In this document: piece by piece, positions 43,773 to 52,838 of the stretch
Position numbering within the stretch: position 1 is the stretch's first letter
How the letters are laid out: every line of letters starts with the position of its first letter
From: Virgibacillus ihumii
GTDB taxonomy: Bacteria > Bacillota > Bacilli > Bacillales > Amphibacillaceae
Reading direction: 5' to 3'
DNA: 64,000 bases
Assembly: GCF_902726655.1 (NCBI RefSeq)
Contig: NZ_CACVAN010000001.1
Location: forward strand, 3,038,001 to 3,102,000
Program-made: the position numbers and the translations under genes
The notes under the pieces: model-generated
Told to the model about the DNA's origin: nothing
Seen by the model: the letters and a program-made list of their open reading frames with translations, nothing else
Databases searched by the model: none

Positions 43773-44147
43773 TTGACGTTACAGGAAGGAGATATCATTA
43801 CATTTGAACGGACATTTACGATGGAGGATGTTGAATTATTTACACGAATTTCAGGTGACGAGGGAACGCACCACCTTACTCCTGATGAACAAGGAAGAGT
43901 TGTTATCCAGGGGCTGCTTACCGCAACATTGCCGACAAAAATTGGCGGGGATAACAATGTGCTTGCCCGGACGATGGAATTTGAGTTTTTGCGTCCTGTT
44001 TTTACCGGAGATAAGATAATTTGTGAAGTAACTGTGGATAAGCTGGAACGGCAGACGGATAGAACAGCTATTACCTCATCTTTTATATGTATAAATCAAA
44101 ACGATAAACAGGTGTTGAAGGGATATTTTGCTGGTGTGATACGTTAA
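43773..44147 (+). CDS. MaoC-like hotdog-fold protein
   Basis: A 124-residue single hotdog domain. FTMEDVELFTRISGDEGTHH carries the Asp and His of (R)-specific enoyl-CoA hydratases, and VIQGLLTATLPTKI is the long hotdog helix. It probably handles an acyl-CoA or acyl-ACP thioester. The TTG start at 43773 follows GGAGGGGAG. Confidence 0.75.
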   Translation: MTLQEGDIITFERTFTMEDVELFTRISGDEGTHHLTPDEQGRVVIQGLLTATLPTKIGGDNNVLARTMEFEFLRPVFTGDKIICEVTVDKLERQTDRTAITSSFICINQNDKQVLKGYFAGVIR

Positions 44148-44218
44148 GTTGTCTCTCTCTATTAAAGTGATTATTTCGATTTCTTGATTAAAATTATTTT
44201 TGGGAAGGGAGGGTTTAA

Positions 44219-44278
44219 ATGGGTAAAGTAGCTGGTTTTGGATTTATTGAAAATAAATCATTCGATAAAGGGGTGTGA
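44219..44278 (+). CDS. Possible 19-codon leader or remnant ORF
   Basis: ATG at 44219 with GGGAAGGGAGGG upstream encodes MGKVAGFGFIENKSFDKGV and stops 5 bp before the next gene. The ribosome site is stronger than that of the gene it precedes, so it could couple translation, or be the start of a deleted gene. No homolog is recognised. Confidence 0.35.
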   Translation: MGKVAGFGFIENKSFDKGV

Positions 44279-44283
44279 TTATA

Positions 44284-44739
44284 ATGTCTAATCCGAGATT
44301 ACCGCTGACACCGGATGAGAAAGCAAAGCTGAAAAAGGCAAAGATTAAAATCAGCGAGATACATAACCAAAGTACCGGGCAATTGTCTGGAATATTGAAT
44401 GCGTCATATGGTAGGACAAACCAAATTAAAGGTTTGGCTGAATTTCAGTTGGTTCCTTCCATCGGTCATAAGCTGGCTGAGAAACTGGTTTATCAATTAC
44501 AGATTTTTTCACTGGAAGAGATAAAAGATAAGCATGGTGCGGCGTTGCTTGATGAATTGGAACAACGATTAGGCGTGTGGACTGATAGTTGTGTGGAGGA
44601 TCAAATTCGCTGTGTAGTAGCTTTTGCGAATAATCCAGCATTGGACCGACAGTGGTTTGATTTTACGGATGAAAGAAAAAGGTACCGGGAAAGAGTGGGT
44701 TATCCCGAGGAACGACCGAAAAAGGCATGGTATGAATAG
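44284..44739 (+). CDS. Helix-hairpin-helix protein, Cdd1 (pathogenicity locus) family
   Basis: A 151-residue protein. GLAEFQLVPSIGHKLAEKLV contains a helix-hairpin-helix-like DNA-binding turn, and the C-terminus VGYPEERPKKAWYE is typical of the Cdd1 family (Pfam name Pathogenicity locus). Function unknown; DNA binding is inferred. The ATG at 44284 gives MSNPRLPL. A GNAT gene follows after 17 bp. Confidence 0.72.
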   Translation: MSNPRLPLTPDEKAKLKKAKIKISEIHNQSTGQLSGILNASYGRTNQIKGLAEFQLVPSIGHKLAEKLVYQLQIFSLEEIKDKHGAALLDELEQRLGVWTDSCVEDQIRCVVAFANNPALDRQWFDFTDERKRYRERVGYPEERPKKAWYE

Positions 44740-44756
44740 GGAGAGGTTACAAAAAA

Positions 44757-45221
44757 ATGACATATGAATTTAAGAAAATGACACAGGAGCAGGCGGAAGA
44801 AATTGCTTATAATTGGCATTATGATGGTGAGTATTCTTTTTATGATATCGAAGCAGATGAAGAAGACCTGGAAGAATTTTTGGATTCCCAAGCGAGAGGT
44901 GACTCCAGTTTTGCTGTTACAAACGACGACGAACTAATCGGTTTTTTTAGAGCCAGCCAGAAGTCGGATGGCATTGTGGATGTTGGTTTAGGCATGCGGC
45001 CAGATTTGACAGGGAAAGGAAACGGATTGGAATTTCTGAAAGCGGGTATAGAATTTGTTCACTCAGAATACGCTCCAACTAAAATAACGCTGGCTGTTGC
45101 AACGTTCAACCAACGAGCAATTAAGGTTTATCGGAAAATTGGATTTGAGGATACTGATATATTTATGCAGGATACAAACGGTGATAGGTATGAATTCCTG
45201 AAAATGGCTTATGAATGTTAG
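44757..45221 (+). CDS. GNAT acetyltransferase
   Basis: A 154-residue GNAT protein similar to YjcK-like Bacillus acetyltransferases: LGMRPDLTGKGNGLEFLKAG is the acetyl-CoA loop and FNQRAIKVYRKIGFEDT the C-terminal motif. Acidic N-terminal half. Substrate unknown. GGGAGAGG precedes the ATG. Confidence 0.83.
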   Translation: MTYEFKKMTQEQAEEIAYNWHYDGEYSFYDIEADEEDLEEFLDSQARGDSSFAVTNDDELIGFFRASQKSDGIVDVGLGMRPDLTGKGNGLEFLKAGIEFVHSEYAPTKITLAVATFNQRAIKVYRKIGFEDTDIFMQDTNGDRYEFLKMAYEC

Positions 45222-45338
45222 ATGGGATTAGTAGATATTTATTTAGATGTGTAATATTCATATGAGGAATTTGCCAACCGCTTGTTGTTGGAACGGAGGC
45301 CGAAATTGCATCAAATTTATAAACAATAATGCAGCAAG

Positions 45339-45368
45339 AGCTTCAGCTAAAGGGCTGAGGCTTTTTTT
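45339..45368 (+). terminator. Terminator after the GNAT gene
   Basis: Stem AGCTTCAGC / GCTGAGGCT followed by seven T. Repeat R3 starts directly after the T tract. Confidence 0.75.
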
Positions 45369-45453
45369 GGCAGTTAAGAATAAAATCCTTTCTTACTGCA
45401 TAAGTGCAACTATGACTGTCACCTAAAGGCTTGGTGACACCCAAGTTTTCTAA
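45369..45453 (+). repeat. Dispersed ~80-bp intergenic repeat, copy R3
   Basis: GGCAGTTAAGAATAAAATCC, TTTCTTACTGCATAAGTGCA, ACTATGACTGTCAC, AAAGGCTTGGTGACACCCAA and GTTTTCTAA. Nearly the same as R2, and likewise placed directly behind a terminator T tract. With the terminator it accounts for much of the 352-bp gap at 45222-45573. Confidence 0.75.
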
Positions 45454-45573
45454 TCATCCAACATCCTGCGCTGCAAACAGCAGATACATATTACAGGCAA
45501 TATTGGAGAAGCTGTTAAATGGTAAGTCTATCCTGGAGTTTTCACATGGAAATTTAAAAAGGGGTGCTTATTT

Positions 45574-46146
45574 TTGGAGACTGAACAAATCAAACAAATT
45601 GAACAGATAAATAAATTAGAAAATAAACTTACACCAATAAAGGTTGATTATTGGCAACAGTATTCCAGCTTTCATTCATGGGAATTTTGGGTTTTGCTAA
45701 CTGTCTTTGTATTATCTTTAATTTGTCTATATTTATTTATCGACAGAAAAAAAGCACTTCATATTGGTTTTTTTGGATTTAATATTCATGTTTGGTTAAA
45801 TTATTTGGATGAAATAGCGATATTTAATGAATTATGGAGCTTTCCATATAAGTTAATCCCTTATTTGCCTGTATTTACTTTTGAGGCATCTTTTGTTCCA
45901 GTAGTTTTTATGTTCGTTTATCAATGGACAATAAACCATGACAAAAATTACTACCTGTATGCAACAGGTCTGTGCTTAATACTCGCTTTTTTATGGAGGC
46001 CTTTGTTGTCAACTGTTGACTTGTTTCAAGTGAAGAATGGAATTAATTATCTTTATGTAATACTAGGATATTTAATTGTAATGGTAATATCGAAATGGAT
46101 AACCAACATATTTGTTCATTTTGAAAAAGAAAAGAAATCAACCTAA
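45574..46146 (+). CDS. CBO0543-like five-helix membrane protein
   Basis: A 190-residue protein: acidic helical N-terminus, then about five hydrophobic segments from residue 33. WTINHDKNYYLYATG and the overall layout resemble the CBO0543 family common in spore formers. Role unknown. The TTG start at 45574 follows GGGGTG. Confidence 0.65.
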   Translation: METEQIKQIEQINKLENKLTPIKVDYWQQYSSFHSWEFWVLLTVFVLSLICLYLFIDRKKALHIGFFGFNIHVWLNYLDEIAIFNELWSFPYKLIPYLPVFTFEASFVPVVFMFVYQWTINHDKNYYLYATGLCLILAFLWRPLLSTVDLFQVKNGINYLYVILGYLIVMVISKWITNIFVHFEKEKKST

Positions 46147-46269
46147 AGGTATGATACTTGAATTACAGTTGACATAATCAGTGAACTAAAAAAGTACAGT
46201 CACTATGGATTTAATGGTGATAAAGGGCTTAAAAAGAGGAGGGGATAACTAACTGGATGGGGTACATGA

Positions 46270-46303
46270 AAAACGCTGAACAATCAGATTCAGCGTTTTA
46301 AAA
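46270..46303 (-). terminator. Terminator for the 46386-46842 genes
   Basis: Stem AAAACGCTGAA / TTCAGCGTTTT; on the minus strand it ends TTTTTC. It lies 83 bp past the stop of the small gene. The rest of 46147-46385 shows nothing else. Confidence 0.55.
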
Positions 46304-46385
46304 AAAGACTATTATCAGTGTCTCATAAGGAGAGAATAACTCATAGAATGTGGATATATTTTATTCCAAGTGGTAATTCGTTTAC

Positions 46386-46529
46386 TTAAGCCATAGCCTG
46401 TTGTACTTGTTGACCTCCACCTTGGTTTCCGCCATTTCCGCCAGTAACAGTTCCAAATATAAGCAAGAAAATTAATACAACAATGATTACTCCTTGATTA
46501 AAGGCAACTCCATCAAATTCTTCAAACAT
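46386..46529 (-). CDS. Small 47-residue membrane protein with Gly/Gln-rich tail
   Basis: MFEEFDGVAFNQGVIIVVLI opens a single hydrophobic helix followed by a tail rich in Gly, Asn and Gln that ends QQVQQAMA. AAAGGAGAG precedes the ATG at 7 nt. It follows the 98-residue gene by 16 bp, so they are one operon. The shape recalls small YjcZ-like spore proteins, but I see no firm homology. Confidence 0.6.
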   Translation of the reverse strand: MFEEFDGVAFNQGVIIVVLIFLLIFGTVTGGNGGNQGGGQQVQQAMA

Positions 46530-46545
46530 TTATTATCTCTCCTTT

Positions 46546-46842
46546 CTATTCATTTAGACGCTGATTAATCGCTCCCATAACATCGTTAATGGTCATATCA
46601 CCGTTGTCCTTCAAAAATTTAGCCATTCGATTCATATTGTTATTTCTAGAATTCGGTTGCGGTAATTCTCCAGTAATGAGTACATCAACTGTTGGCTCAT
46701 CTCGATAAACGGTTACATAATCAATTCTAAGCTTTCCAGTAACAAGTAATGCAGCTGCAACGATTTCTAAATTACGTTGTTGTAATAAATCAGCTGTTGT
46801 AAACGAGTGAACATTGTTTTTTCGGTTATTTTGATTGGGCAT
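46546..46842 (-). CDS. Hypothetical protein, possibly spore-associated
   Basis: A 98-residue soluble protein. Asn/Gln-rich ends surround a compact beta-rich core (LEIVAAALLVTGKLRIDYVT). The ATG at 46842 has AAGGAGG 7 nt upstream; the longer frame lacks one. Family not recognised. Its partner is the 47-residue protein downstream. Confidence 0.6.
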   Translation of the reverse strand: MPNQNNRKNNVHSFTTADLLQQRNLEIVAAALLVTGKLRIDYVTVYRDEPTVDVLITGELPQPNSRNNNMNRMAKFLKDNGDMTINDVMGAINQRLNE

Positions 46843-47228
46843 ATATGAAACCTCCTTAGACAAATGAAGGTATTTGTAGTTCAAAATAGAGTTTGATAAA
46901 AAGCTGAGTATGTAGGATCAGCATTTTATCGAAGAACCGTATTGAAGGGATACGTAATAATAAAAAGGTATTAAAGTATAATATAGGTTTGGTTGTTTTC
47001 CGGATATTTTTCGTGTCTTTCTTACCCATCTTATGATTATAATTTTATTTTGTATAGGCAGAGGCTTGGGTATAGATTCTAAATGGAAACATCTTTTCAA
47101 CAATTAGACATTACAGCAATAAATACGTCAAACGACTTGAAAAATTTGTGAAAAAATGTTATATCCCAACATTCCGTTAGCTTTTTATGGTATGATTTAA
47201 ACGAAAATTAGATGAGGGGTGTAATTAA

Positions 47229-47861
47229 TTGAAATATATTCCAATGACTGTAATAAGTGCATTCGTCTTTATGTTTATCTTTTCGAGTGCCGCTGTCCAG
47301 GCTCATTCAGTAGTGGTGTCATCAAATCCGGAAGAGGGCTCAACTGTCACCGATGAAATCACTTCCATAACGATGACATTTAATACAACGATTGAGCAGG
47401 AACAGGATGTCTATCTGGAAAATGAAAATGGGGAGAGAATTGAATCTCAGGAAATAAGCATCGAAGGAGATACAGTTACTGCATCGTTTGCGGAACCTCT
47501 GGAATCCAGTGATTATACGGTGTTTTTTGAAGTCTTCGGCGCGGATGGCCATTTGGTGGAAGGCCAGTTTGCTTTTTCTGTAGATACAGGAAATGAAGGT
47601 CAAGAAGAAACAGCCGAGGATTCAGGTACTGATGCGAATAGTGAAACCGGGGGTTCCGATGATTCTGCAGCATCTGGTAATGATACGAAGTCAGATTCAG
47701 GTGAATCATCTCAAGAAGAAGCAGATGCTGGGACAGCCAGTGCTGAAGCTACAGGAGATGATGGCTCAGGCGGCATTTCGGGTGGCGTAATCGCTATGAT
47801 CATTGCACTAGCCGTAATTGCTATAGCCATAGTAATTTTCCTTGCGCGAAAACGCGCGTAA
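47229..47861 (+). CDS. CopC-domain protein with acidic linker and membrane anchor
   Basis: A 210-residue exported protein. Signal peptide to about residue 25 ending VQA, so His26 becomes the mature N-terminus, a Cu(II) ligand in CopC proteins. CopC domain to about 122 (VVSSNPEEGSTV, FGADGHLVEGQFAFSV), then an acidic Ser/Asp/Glu-rich linker to about 182, and a helix near 186-206 with RKRA. The domain sits outside the membrane on a flexible tether. The CopD gene follows after 12 bp, so the two act together in copper uptake or handling. In B. subtilis YcnJ the two functions are fused. Confidence 0.85.
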   Translation: MKYIPMTVISAFVFMFIFSSAAVQAHSVVVSSNPEEGSTVTDEITSITMTFNTTIEQEQDVYLENENGERIESQEISIEGDTVTASFAEPLESSDYTVFFEVFGADGHLVEGQFAFSVDTGNEGQEETAEDSGTDANSETGGSDDSAASGNDTKSDSGESSQEEADAGTASAEATGDDGSGGISGGVIAMIIALAVIAIAIVIFLARKRA

Positions 47862-47873
47862 GGAAAGAGTCAT

Positions 47874-48989
47874 ATGGTTATTGTAACGCAGGGACTGCTG
47901 TATTTATGTTTTTCTTTATTAATGGGTACGATGCTTGGATATTCTGTTCTGGCAGGACAAATGCCTAAATTTTATGTGCCAAAATGGCTGTTGCTGGTAG
48001 TAACAGCTGGTGTTGGGCTGCTATCTTTCGCACCTGTGCTTACAATCATTATTAATTTTACAACAGACATGGGACTCTGGACTTCTGCTGAGGTAGTCTT
48101 ATTTGAATTTGGCACCGGCAGAACCTGGCTGTTTATTTTTTTCATATCTGTGTTGCTGTTTTGCCTGATTGCATTTGGAAACATAGCAAATGACCGGCTC
48201 CTGTCAGGTATCGGCTTGTTGTTTGTTGTACTGCTGGCGACTGGCCAGGGTGCTTCCAGTCACGCTTCCGGACTTCAAGCGGTTTGGGGCACAACAGTAC
48301 ATACGGTTCATTTGCTAGCTGTCAGTGTCTGGGGCGGTTTGTTGTTTATCTTTGGATGGTTTACTCCGGAAAAAGTAGATTGGCAACGGAGCCTGAAATG
48401 GTTTACGCCGCTTGCTATTACATGTGTCCTTGCTTTGATTATATCCGGTTATTTCACAATGGATGTAGTTATAAACGATGTCAGCGGAGAATCTTCGAGT
48501 ATCTTTAACCGTTTTGGAAACAGCTGGCTGACTGATTATGGTCAAGCATTGCTGTTTAAACATTTACTGCTTATTCCGCTATTAGGATACGGCATCATCA
48601 ATGGCTTCCTGTTCCGTCAAAGATTGGCGAAGGACCCAGGATATCAATTGCAGCCATGGATGAAAGCGGAATCCATTCTGATTCTTATCGTATTTACAAT
48701 TACGGCGTTCATGGGAGAACAGGCATTGCCCAATCAGATAGCGACTATTATTGAACAGGAAGGGGCATCTTCTCTTTTTCAAGCTATATACGGCCAGACG
48801 GTTCATCCCGAAATGATGGTCGCCCTTGATGTTGGATTTGTGAGTGTTGTAATGTTTATACTTGCAGCTGTGTTTTTCATATGTATGATCTATATTGCCA
48901 AAATGAAAATGCATCCTGCCTTGTCACTTTTGATGGCCATGTTCTTTGTACTCACCGGATATCTTGGTTTGATGATTGCTGTGGCCTGA
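47874..48989 (+). CDS. CopD-family copper membrane protein
   Basis: A 371-residue protein with about nine membrane helices. HASGLQAVWGTTVHTVHLLA and SVWGGLLFIFGW contain the His residues and WxG motif of the CopD domain; GYFTMDVV and YGQALLFKHLLL follow the family pattern. It is expected to move copper across the membrane with the upstream CopC protein. Confidence 0.85.
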   Translation: MVIVTQGLLYLCFSLLMGTMLGYSVLAGQMPKFYVPKWLLLVVTAGVGLLSFAPVLTIIINFTTDMGLWTSAEVVLFEFGTGRTWLFIFFISVLLFCLIAFGNIANDRLLSGIGLLFVVLLATGQGASSHASGLQAVWGTTVHTVHLLAVSVWGGLLFIFGWFTPEKVDWQRSLKWFTPLAITCVLALIISGYFTMDVVINDVSGESSSIFNRFGNSWLTDYGQALLFKHLLLIPLLGYGIINGFLFRQRLAKDPGYQLQPWMKAESILILIVFTITAFMGEQALPNQIATIIEQEGASSLFQAIYGQTVHPEMMVALDVGFVSVVMFILAAVFFICMIYIAKMKMHPALSLLMAMFFVLTGYLGLMIAVA

Positions 48990-49063
48990 CTGAATAACAA
49001 CAGAGGGAATAGCATGAAGAAGGAGTTAAAATAAAATCTGGAAAATGACTGTATGAAATGATG

Positions 49064-49098
49064 AAAAGCTGCCCTCATAGTTTATGGGAGCTTTTTCT
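49064..49098 (+). terminator. Terminator after copD
   Basis: Stem AAAAGCTGCCC / GGGAGCTTTTT with one mismatch, followed by CTTTG. Confidence 0.7.
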
Positions 49099-49211
49099 TT
49101 GACTTAAGCAATACGATCGGGGTGTTAATCGGATTGTAGGGTTTTATAAATTTTTAGTGCAGTGAAGGTTAAAGTTCTTTACAAATATCATTTCAACCAT
49201 TAAAGTAAAGA

Positions 49212-49230
49212 TACCTAATAATTCTAGGTA
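49212..49230 (+). promoter_or_regulatory. Inverted repeat TACCTA-N7-TAGGTA before the second padR
   Basis: The perfect 6-bp arms lie 10-28 bp upstream of the PadR start, next to its ribosome site; TTTACA and TAAAGT with 17 bp between them lie just upstream. It is a candidate autoregulatory operator and differs from the ATGCAC/GTGCAT site of the other PadR gene. Confidence 0.55.
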
Positions 49231-49239
49231 GGTGAAAAC

Positions 49240-49572
49240 ATGTTCAACCGGGAGCTTATCAAAGGGAGCACGTCCCTTTTGATTTTGCAGTTGCTTAACG
49301 AACGGGATATGTATGGATATGAACTGGTGAAAGAGATGGATCGACGCAGTGACCACAATTTCCAAATTAAAGAAGGGACCTTATATCCGGCACTTCACAA
49401 ACTGGAGAAGCAGGAATATATCGTATTTTACTGGCAGGATCGGGAAAAAGGACCGGCTAGGAAATACTACCACATTACGGAGCAAGGCAAGGAGATTCTC
49501 GAGGAGCGAACCAGTGAATGGCATCGTTATGTTCAGGTCATGAACAATCTGATCAGGAGAAATGAATCATGA
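49240..49572 (+). CDS. PadR-family transcriptional regulator
   Basis: A 110-residue PadR protein: [38 protein letters not shown] and [13 protein letters not shown] are the winged-helix blocks. Its stop overlaps the start of the HAAS membrane gene by 4 bp, so regulator and membrane protein are coupled. It likely represses its operon, which may extend to the DUF4173 gene. Confidence 0.88.
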   Translation: MFNRELIKGSTSLLILQLLNERDMYGYELVKEMDRRSDHNFQIKEGTLYPALHKLEKQEYIVFYWQDREKGPARKYYHITEQGKEILEERTSEWHRYVQVMNNLIRRNES

Positions 49573-50198
49573 CCGATCAGGTTGAAAAGTTCTTCACAAG
49601 GCTTGAGACATTGCTTGGAAATCATCCGGATAAAAATAAAATCATGGAGGATTACCGCCTGCATGTTGAGGAACTGCTTTACGAGGAATCGTTTGACCCG
49701 GAAAAAATATACGATGAACTAACACTGCGGATAGGCTCACCAGAGGAAATAGCCCGGCAATGGCGTCAGGAGACAATCACCCCAGGCAGAATGCAATTGC
49801 TATTTGTTCTGTTGAATATCGGGATTTTTGCCGGGGGAATCGCACTTACTCTATTTTATAACTACTTTAACTGGGGATGGGTAGAGGCGCTGTGGACCAG
49901 GCTTACAACTATCCCATTTATTATTATGGCAGGATATATTATGTTCTGGGGACTGCTGGGTTATGAGATTGGAAAGGAATTTGGTGCTGGAGGGCGAAAG
50001 CTTTTGCGACGCACGTTCTTCATTTCGATAGTACCGAATTTATTTTTTATGTATTTGGTTTTGTTTAAAATAGTTCCCTATGAATGGTTTGATCCACTGC
50101 TCAGTTTTCCTTTCATTATTGTTTGTATTGTTTTTACTGGATTCCTCTACCCTGTATGCCTGGCAGGTTTTCGATGGGGGAGAAGAACATCTGTATAA
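49569..50198 (+). CDS. HAAS/DUF1700-type membrane protein
   Basis: A 209-residue protein: cytoplasmic helical HAAS domain 1-70 ([33 protein letters not shown]) and four hydrophobic helices. ATGA overlap with padR. Function unknown; second such pair in the window, shorter than the one at 32370. Confidence 0.75.
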   Translation: MTDQVEKFFTRLETLLGNHPDKNKIMEDYRLHVEELLYEESFDPEKIYDELTLRIGSPEEIARQWRQETITPGRMQLLFVLLNIGIFAGGIALTLFYNYFNWGWVEALWTRLTTIPFIIMAGYIMFWGLLGYEIGKEFGAGGRKLLRRTFFISIVPNLFFMYLVLFKIVPYEWFDPLLSFPFIIVCIVFTGFLYPVCLAGFRWGRRTSV

Positions 50199-50307
50199 AG
50201 GACTGATTATCCGGCTGGAAGTTGGTCCTGCTTAGGTAAATATTTTTTTGCATAACTACATAGAACTACTTTGTATATAGAATAACACAGTAAGGGGTGG
50301 TCGGTAG

Positions 50308-51795
50308 ATGGATACCATAATTAAGAAGAATGAATGGCTATTTATGCTCAGTTGTCTTGGGCTTGGCATACTAGCAGAAATCAGCTTTTTTCATGCCCGG
50401 ATAGGAGTCTCATATTTGGTTTTTTTGACAGGGTTCTATCTGGTGGTGTTTGTGAGGTTTAGGCGCGGGTTCAATCACCGGAGGATTGGCCTCTTAATAA
50501 TGGGGTGTATCTGGCTCCTGGCAGCGAGTTATTTACTGTATGACAATGGGCTTTTTTACCTGCTGAATATCGTAGTTATCCCATTTCTTGTACTGTTCCA
50601 CGTGGTTTTAATTACAAGCCCCGGCAGCCTGAAATGGGGTAAACCCATATTTTTGCTGCGAATGGCGGCGAAAATCGGGCAGGGCGTTGCCTACAGTACC
50701 CGGTTTTGCAACAGATTATTTAATCAGCTATTTCGAAATATGAATAAATCCACATCACAGACAGTAAAACGGGTGATGCTTGGTTTTCTGATTGGTATCC
50801 CTCTCATTGGAGTCATTACAGGTCTTTTAATGTCGGCGGATGCTGTCTTTAAGGACATAGTGCTTCATTTGCCAAAGTTTATTTTTGATCTTAACTTGGA
50901 ATTGATTTTCCGCACAGTGGCTGCCTTGATTTTCACGTTTCTCTTTTTTGGAATTTTGCAGGTTCTCCGGAATACGAGACGGCTGCCCATTCAGATGAAA
51001 AGAGACTTGGAGAATGGTAAAAGTGCAATCAGCTGGAATGGGGTAACGGCAGTGACAATTCTGGTTCTGCTTAATGCGGTTTACGCCCTTTTTGCTGTGA
51101 TTCAGTTCACCTACTTTTTCGGTGATGGACTTCAGGCAGGATACAGTTACGCGGAATATGCAAGACGTGGTTTTTTCGAACTGGTACTCGTCACATTGAT
51201 CAACTGGACGATTTTGATTTGTTGTCTGAAGCTTGTGCGTGAACAGGGGGCAAAACTAAAGCTGGTGCTTAAACTGATGTATTCACTGCTGATTATCGTC
51301 AGCGGAGTGATGCTAGTGTCCGCGTATCAGCGGTTAAGTATGTATGAAGCTGCATATGGATTTACCATGGACCGGATTTTGGCTCATGCATTTATGATTT
51401 TCCTGATTGTGGTTTTCACCTACACATTTATCCGTGTCTGGCTTGAGCGACTGGCGCTTTTGCACTTTTATCTGATTGCGGGTTTGATGTTCTATACGGC
51501 ACTGAATGTCATGCATATTGAACAGATAATAGTAAATGAGAATCTGGAGCGTTTTGAGGAGAGCGGCAAGATTGATATTCATTACCTTAATTCTCTTTCA
51601 TATACAGGTGTTGAGGGATTAATAGAACTTTACAAAATGGATCCGGATTATCCGGAGCTTGAACGTATGCTGTATTTCCGCCAGCAGACGATGAAGAATA
51701 ATCCACTGGATGACTGGCAATCGTTTAATTTTACGAAACGGGAAATACGCGAGCGGCTGCTTGAACTGGAATTGGATAAATACGGAGGAGCGTGA
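50308..51795 (+). CDS. DUF4173-type polytopic membrane protein
   Basis: A 495-residue membrane protein with about eleven helices and a soluble C-terminus of about 80 residues (DPDYPELERMLYFRQQ, REIRERLLELELDKYGG). GFLIGIPLIGVITGLLMSAD and the SYAEYARRGFFELV segment are typical of DUF4173. Role unknown. It lies 109 bp after the PadR/HAAS pair, and the UppS-like gene follows after 6 bp. Confidence 0.75.
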   Translation: MDTIIKKNEWLFMLSCLGLGILAEISFFHARIGVSYLVFLTGFYLVVFVRFRRGFNHRRIGLLIMGCIWLLAASYLLYDNGLFYLLNIVVIPFLVLFHVVLITSPGSLKWGKPIFLLRMAAKIGQGVAYSTRFCNRLFNQLFRNMNKSTSQTVKRVMLGFLIGIPLIGVITGLLMSADAVFKDIVLHLPKFIFDLNLELIFRTVAALIFTFLFFGILQVLRNTRRLPIQMKRDLENGKSAISWNGVTAVTILVLLNAVYALFAVIQFTYFFGDGLQAGYSYAEYARRGFFELVLVTLINWTILICCLKLVREQGAKLKLVLKLMYSLLIIVSGVMLVSAYQRLSMYEAAYGFTMDRILAHAFMIFLIVVFTYTFIRVWLERLALLHFYLIAGLMFYTALNVMHIEQIIVNENLERFEESGKIDIHYLNSLSYTGVEGLIELYKMDPDYPELERMLYFRQQTMKNNPLDDWQSFNFTKREIRERLLELELDKYGGA

Positions 51796-51801
51796 AGTTA
51801 A

Positions 51802-52500
51802 ATGTATCGAGGCAATCCTGACCATGTGGCAATCATCATGGATGGAAATGGCAGATGGGGTAAAAAAAGACGTCTGAGTAGAAGCGAAGGCCATTATGCG
51901 GGGGCAAAGCGTATGGAAGAGATTATTGATGCCGGTATTGCATGTGGCATCAAGGTCCTGACACTGTATGCCTTTTCCTCAGAAAATTGGTCCAGACCGT
52001 CTAACGAGGTGAATTACCTGATGGATTTACCAGTAAGATTTTTTAATAAAAAACTTCCTGAGTTTATGAAGAGAAATATTCAAATAAGGATTTCCGGAAA
52101 CATATCTCCGTTACCCGATAAAACCCGGGAAGTGTTGGCAAAAGCAGTTGCCCGTACAGAAAAAAACACCGGTATTATTGTCAATTTCGCTTTCAATTAT
52201 GGTGGCAGGGGCGATATTGTCCAAGCCGCCAGAGCGCTGATTGAGGAAGTTAGGAATGGGAACATCAGCGAGGATGATATAACTGAGGAAAAAATGCAGC
52301 AGTTTTTGTACACGGGGGACCTGCCGTCACCTAATATGATTATCAGGACGGGCGGTGAGAAGCGGATAAGCAATTTCCTGCTTTGGCAGTCTGCTGAATC
52401 AGATTTTTATTTCACGGATGCGTATTTTCCCGATTTCACGAGGGAGATGTTTGCCGAAGCGATTGGTCAGCAACCGGTAAACAGTTATTTGAGCGGGTGA
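51802..52500 (+). CDS. Undecaprenyl diphosphate synthase-like cis-prenyltransferase
   Basis: A 232-residue cis-prenyltransferase. HVAIIMDGNGRWGKKR has the catalytic Asp, GVKVL/GIKVLTLYAFSSENWSRP the SxxNWxRP motif, and IRTGGEKRISNFLLWQSAES the C-terminal substrate region (canonical SGEQRLSNF reads GGEKRISNF). It chains isopentenyl diphosphate onto farnesyl diphosphate. Not in the usual frr-uppS-cdsA neighbourhood, so it is likely a second copy; a shorter-chain product is possible. Confidence 0.88.
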   Translation: MYRGNPDHVAIIMDGNGRWGKKRRLSRSEGHYAGAKRMEEIIDAGIACGIKVLTLYAFSSENWSRPSNEVNYLMDLPVRFFNKKLPEFMKRNIQIRISGNISPLPDKTREVLAKAVARTEKNTGIIVNFAFNYGGRGDIVQAARALIEEVRNGNISEDDITEEKMQQFLYTGDLPSPNMIIRTGGEKRISNFLLWQSAESDFYFTDAYFPDFTREMFAEAIGQQPVNSYLSG

Positions 52501-52838
52501 GTCATAAAGTGTTTCGAAAATGTTTAATCTTCATCAAGCGGTATAGCTAACCTAATTAGTGGCGTCATTTTGACTGGGATAAGATTGTGGTAGGGAAGAA
52601 TATTTTGAAGATGTGAAGTATAGGTTAACTTTATTTATAACCTTTTATATTTCATGGAAATTTTATTTGTGGTTTTTTAAGATAAAGTAAAAGGTGACGC
52701 TTATGGATAGAAAATTTAAAGGGTCACCTGTGTTCTTTGAAAAGAGGTAATTAGTTTTTTATGTTAAAATATAATGAGGATTATGAGAAAATTTATGTTA
52801 TCGATAAATAAGTATAAAAAACAGGAAGGGGATTAAAA

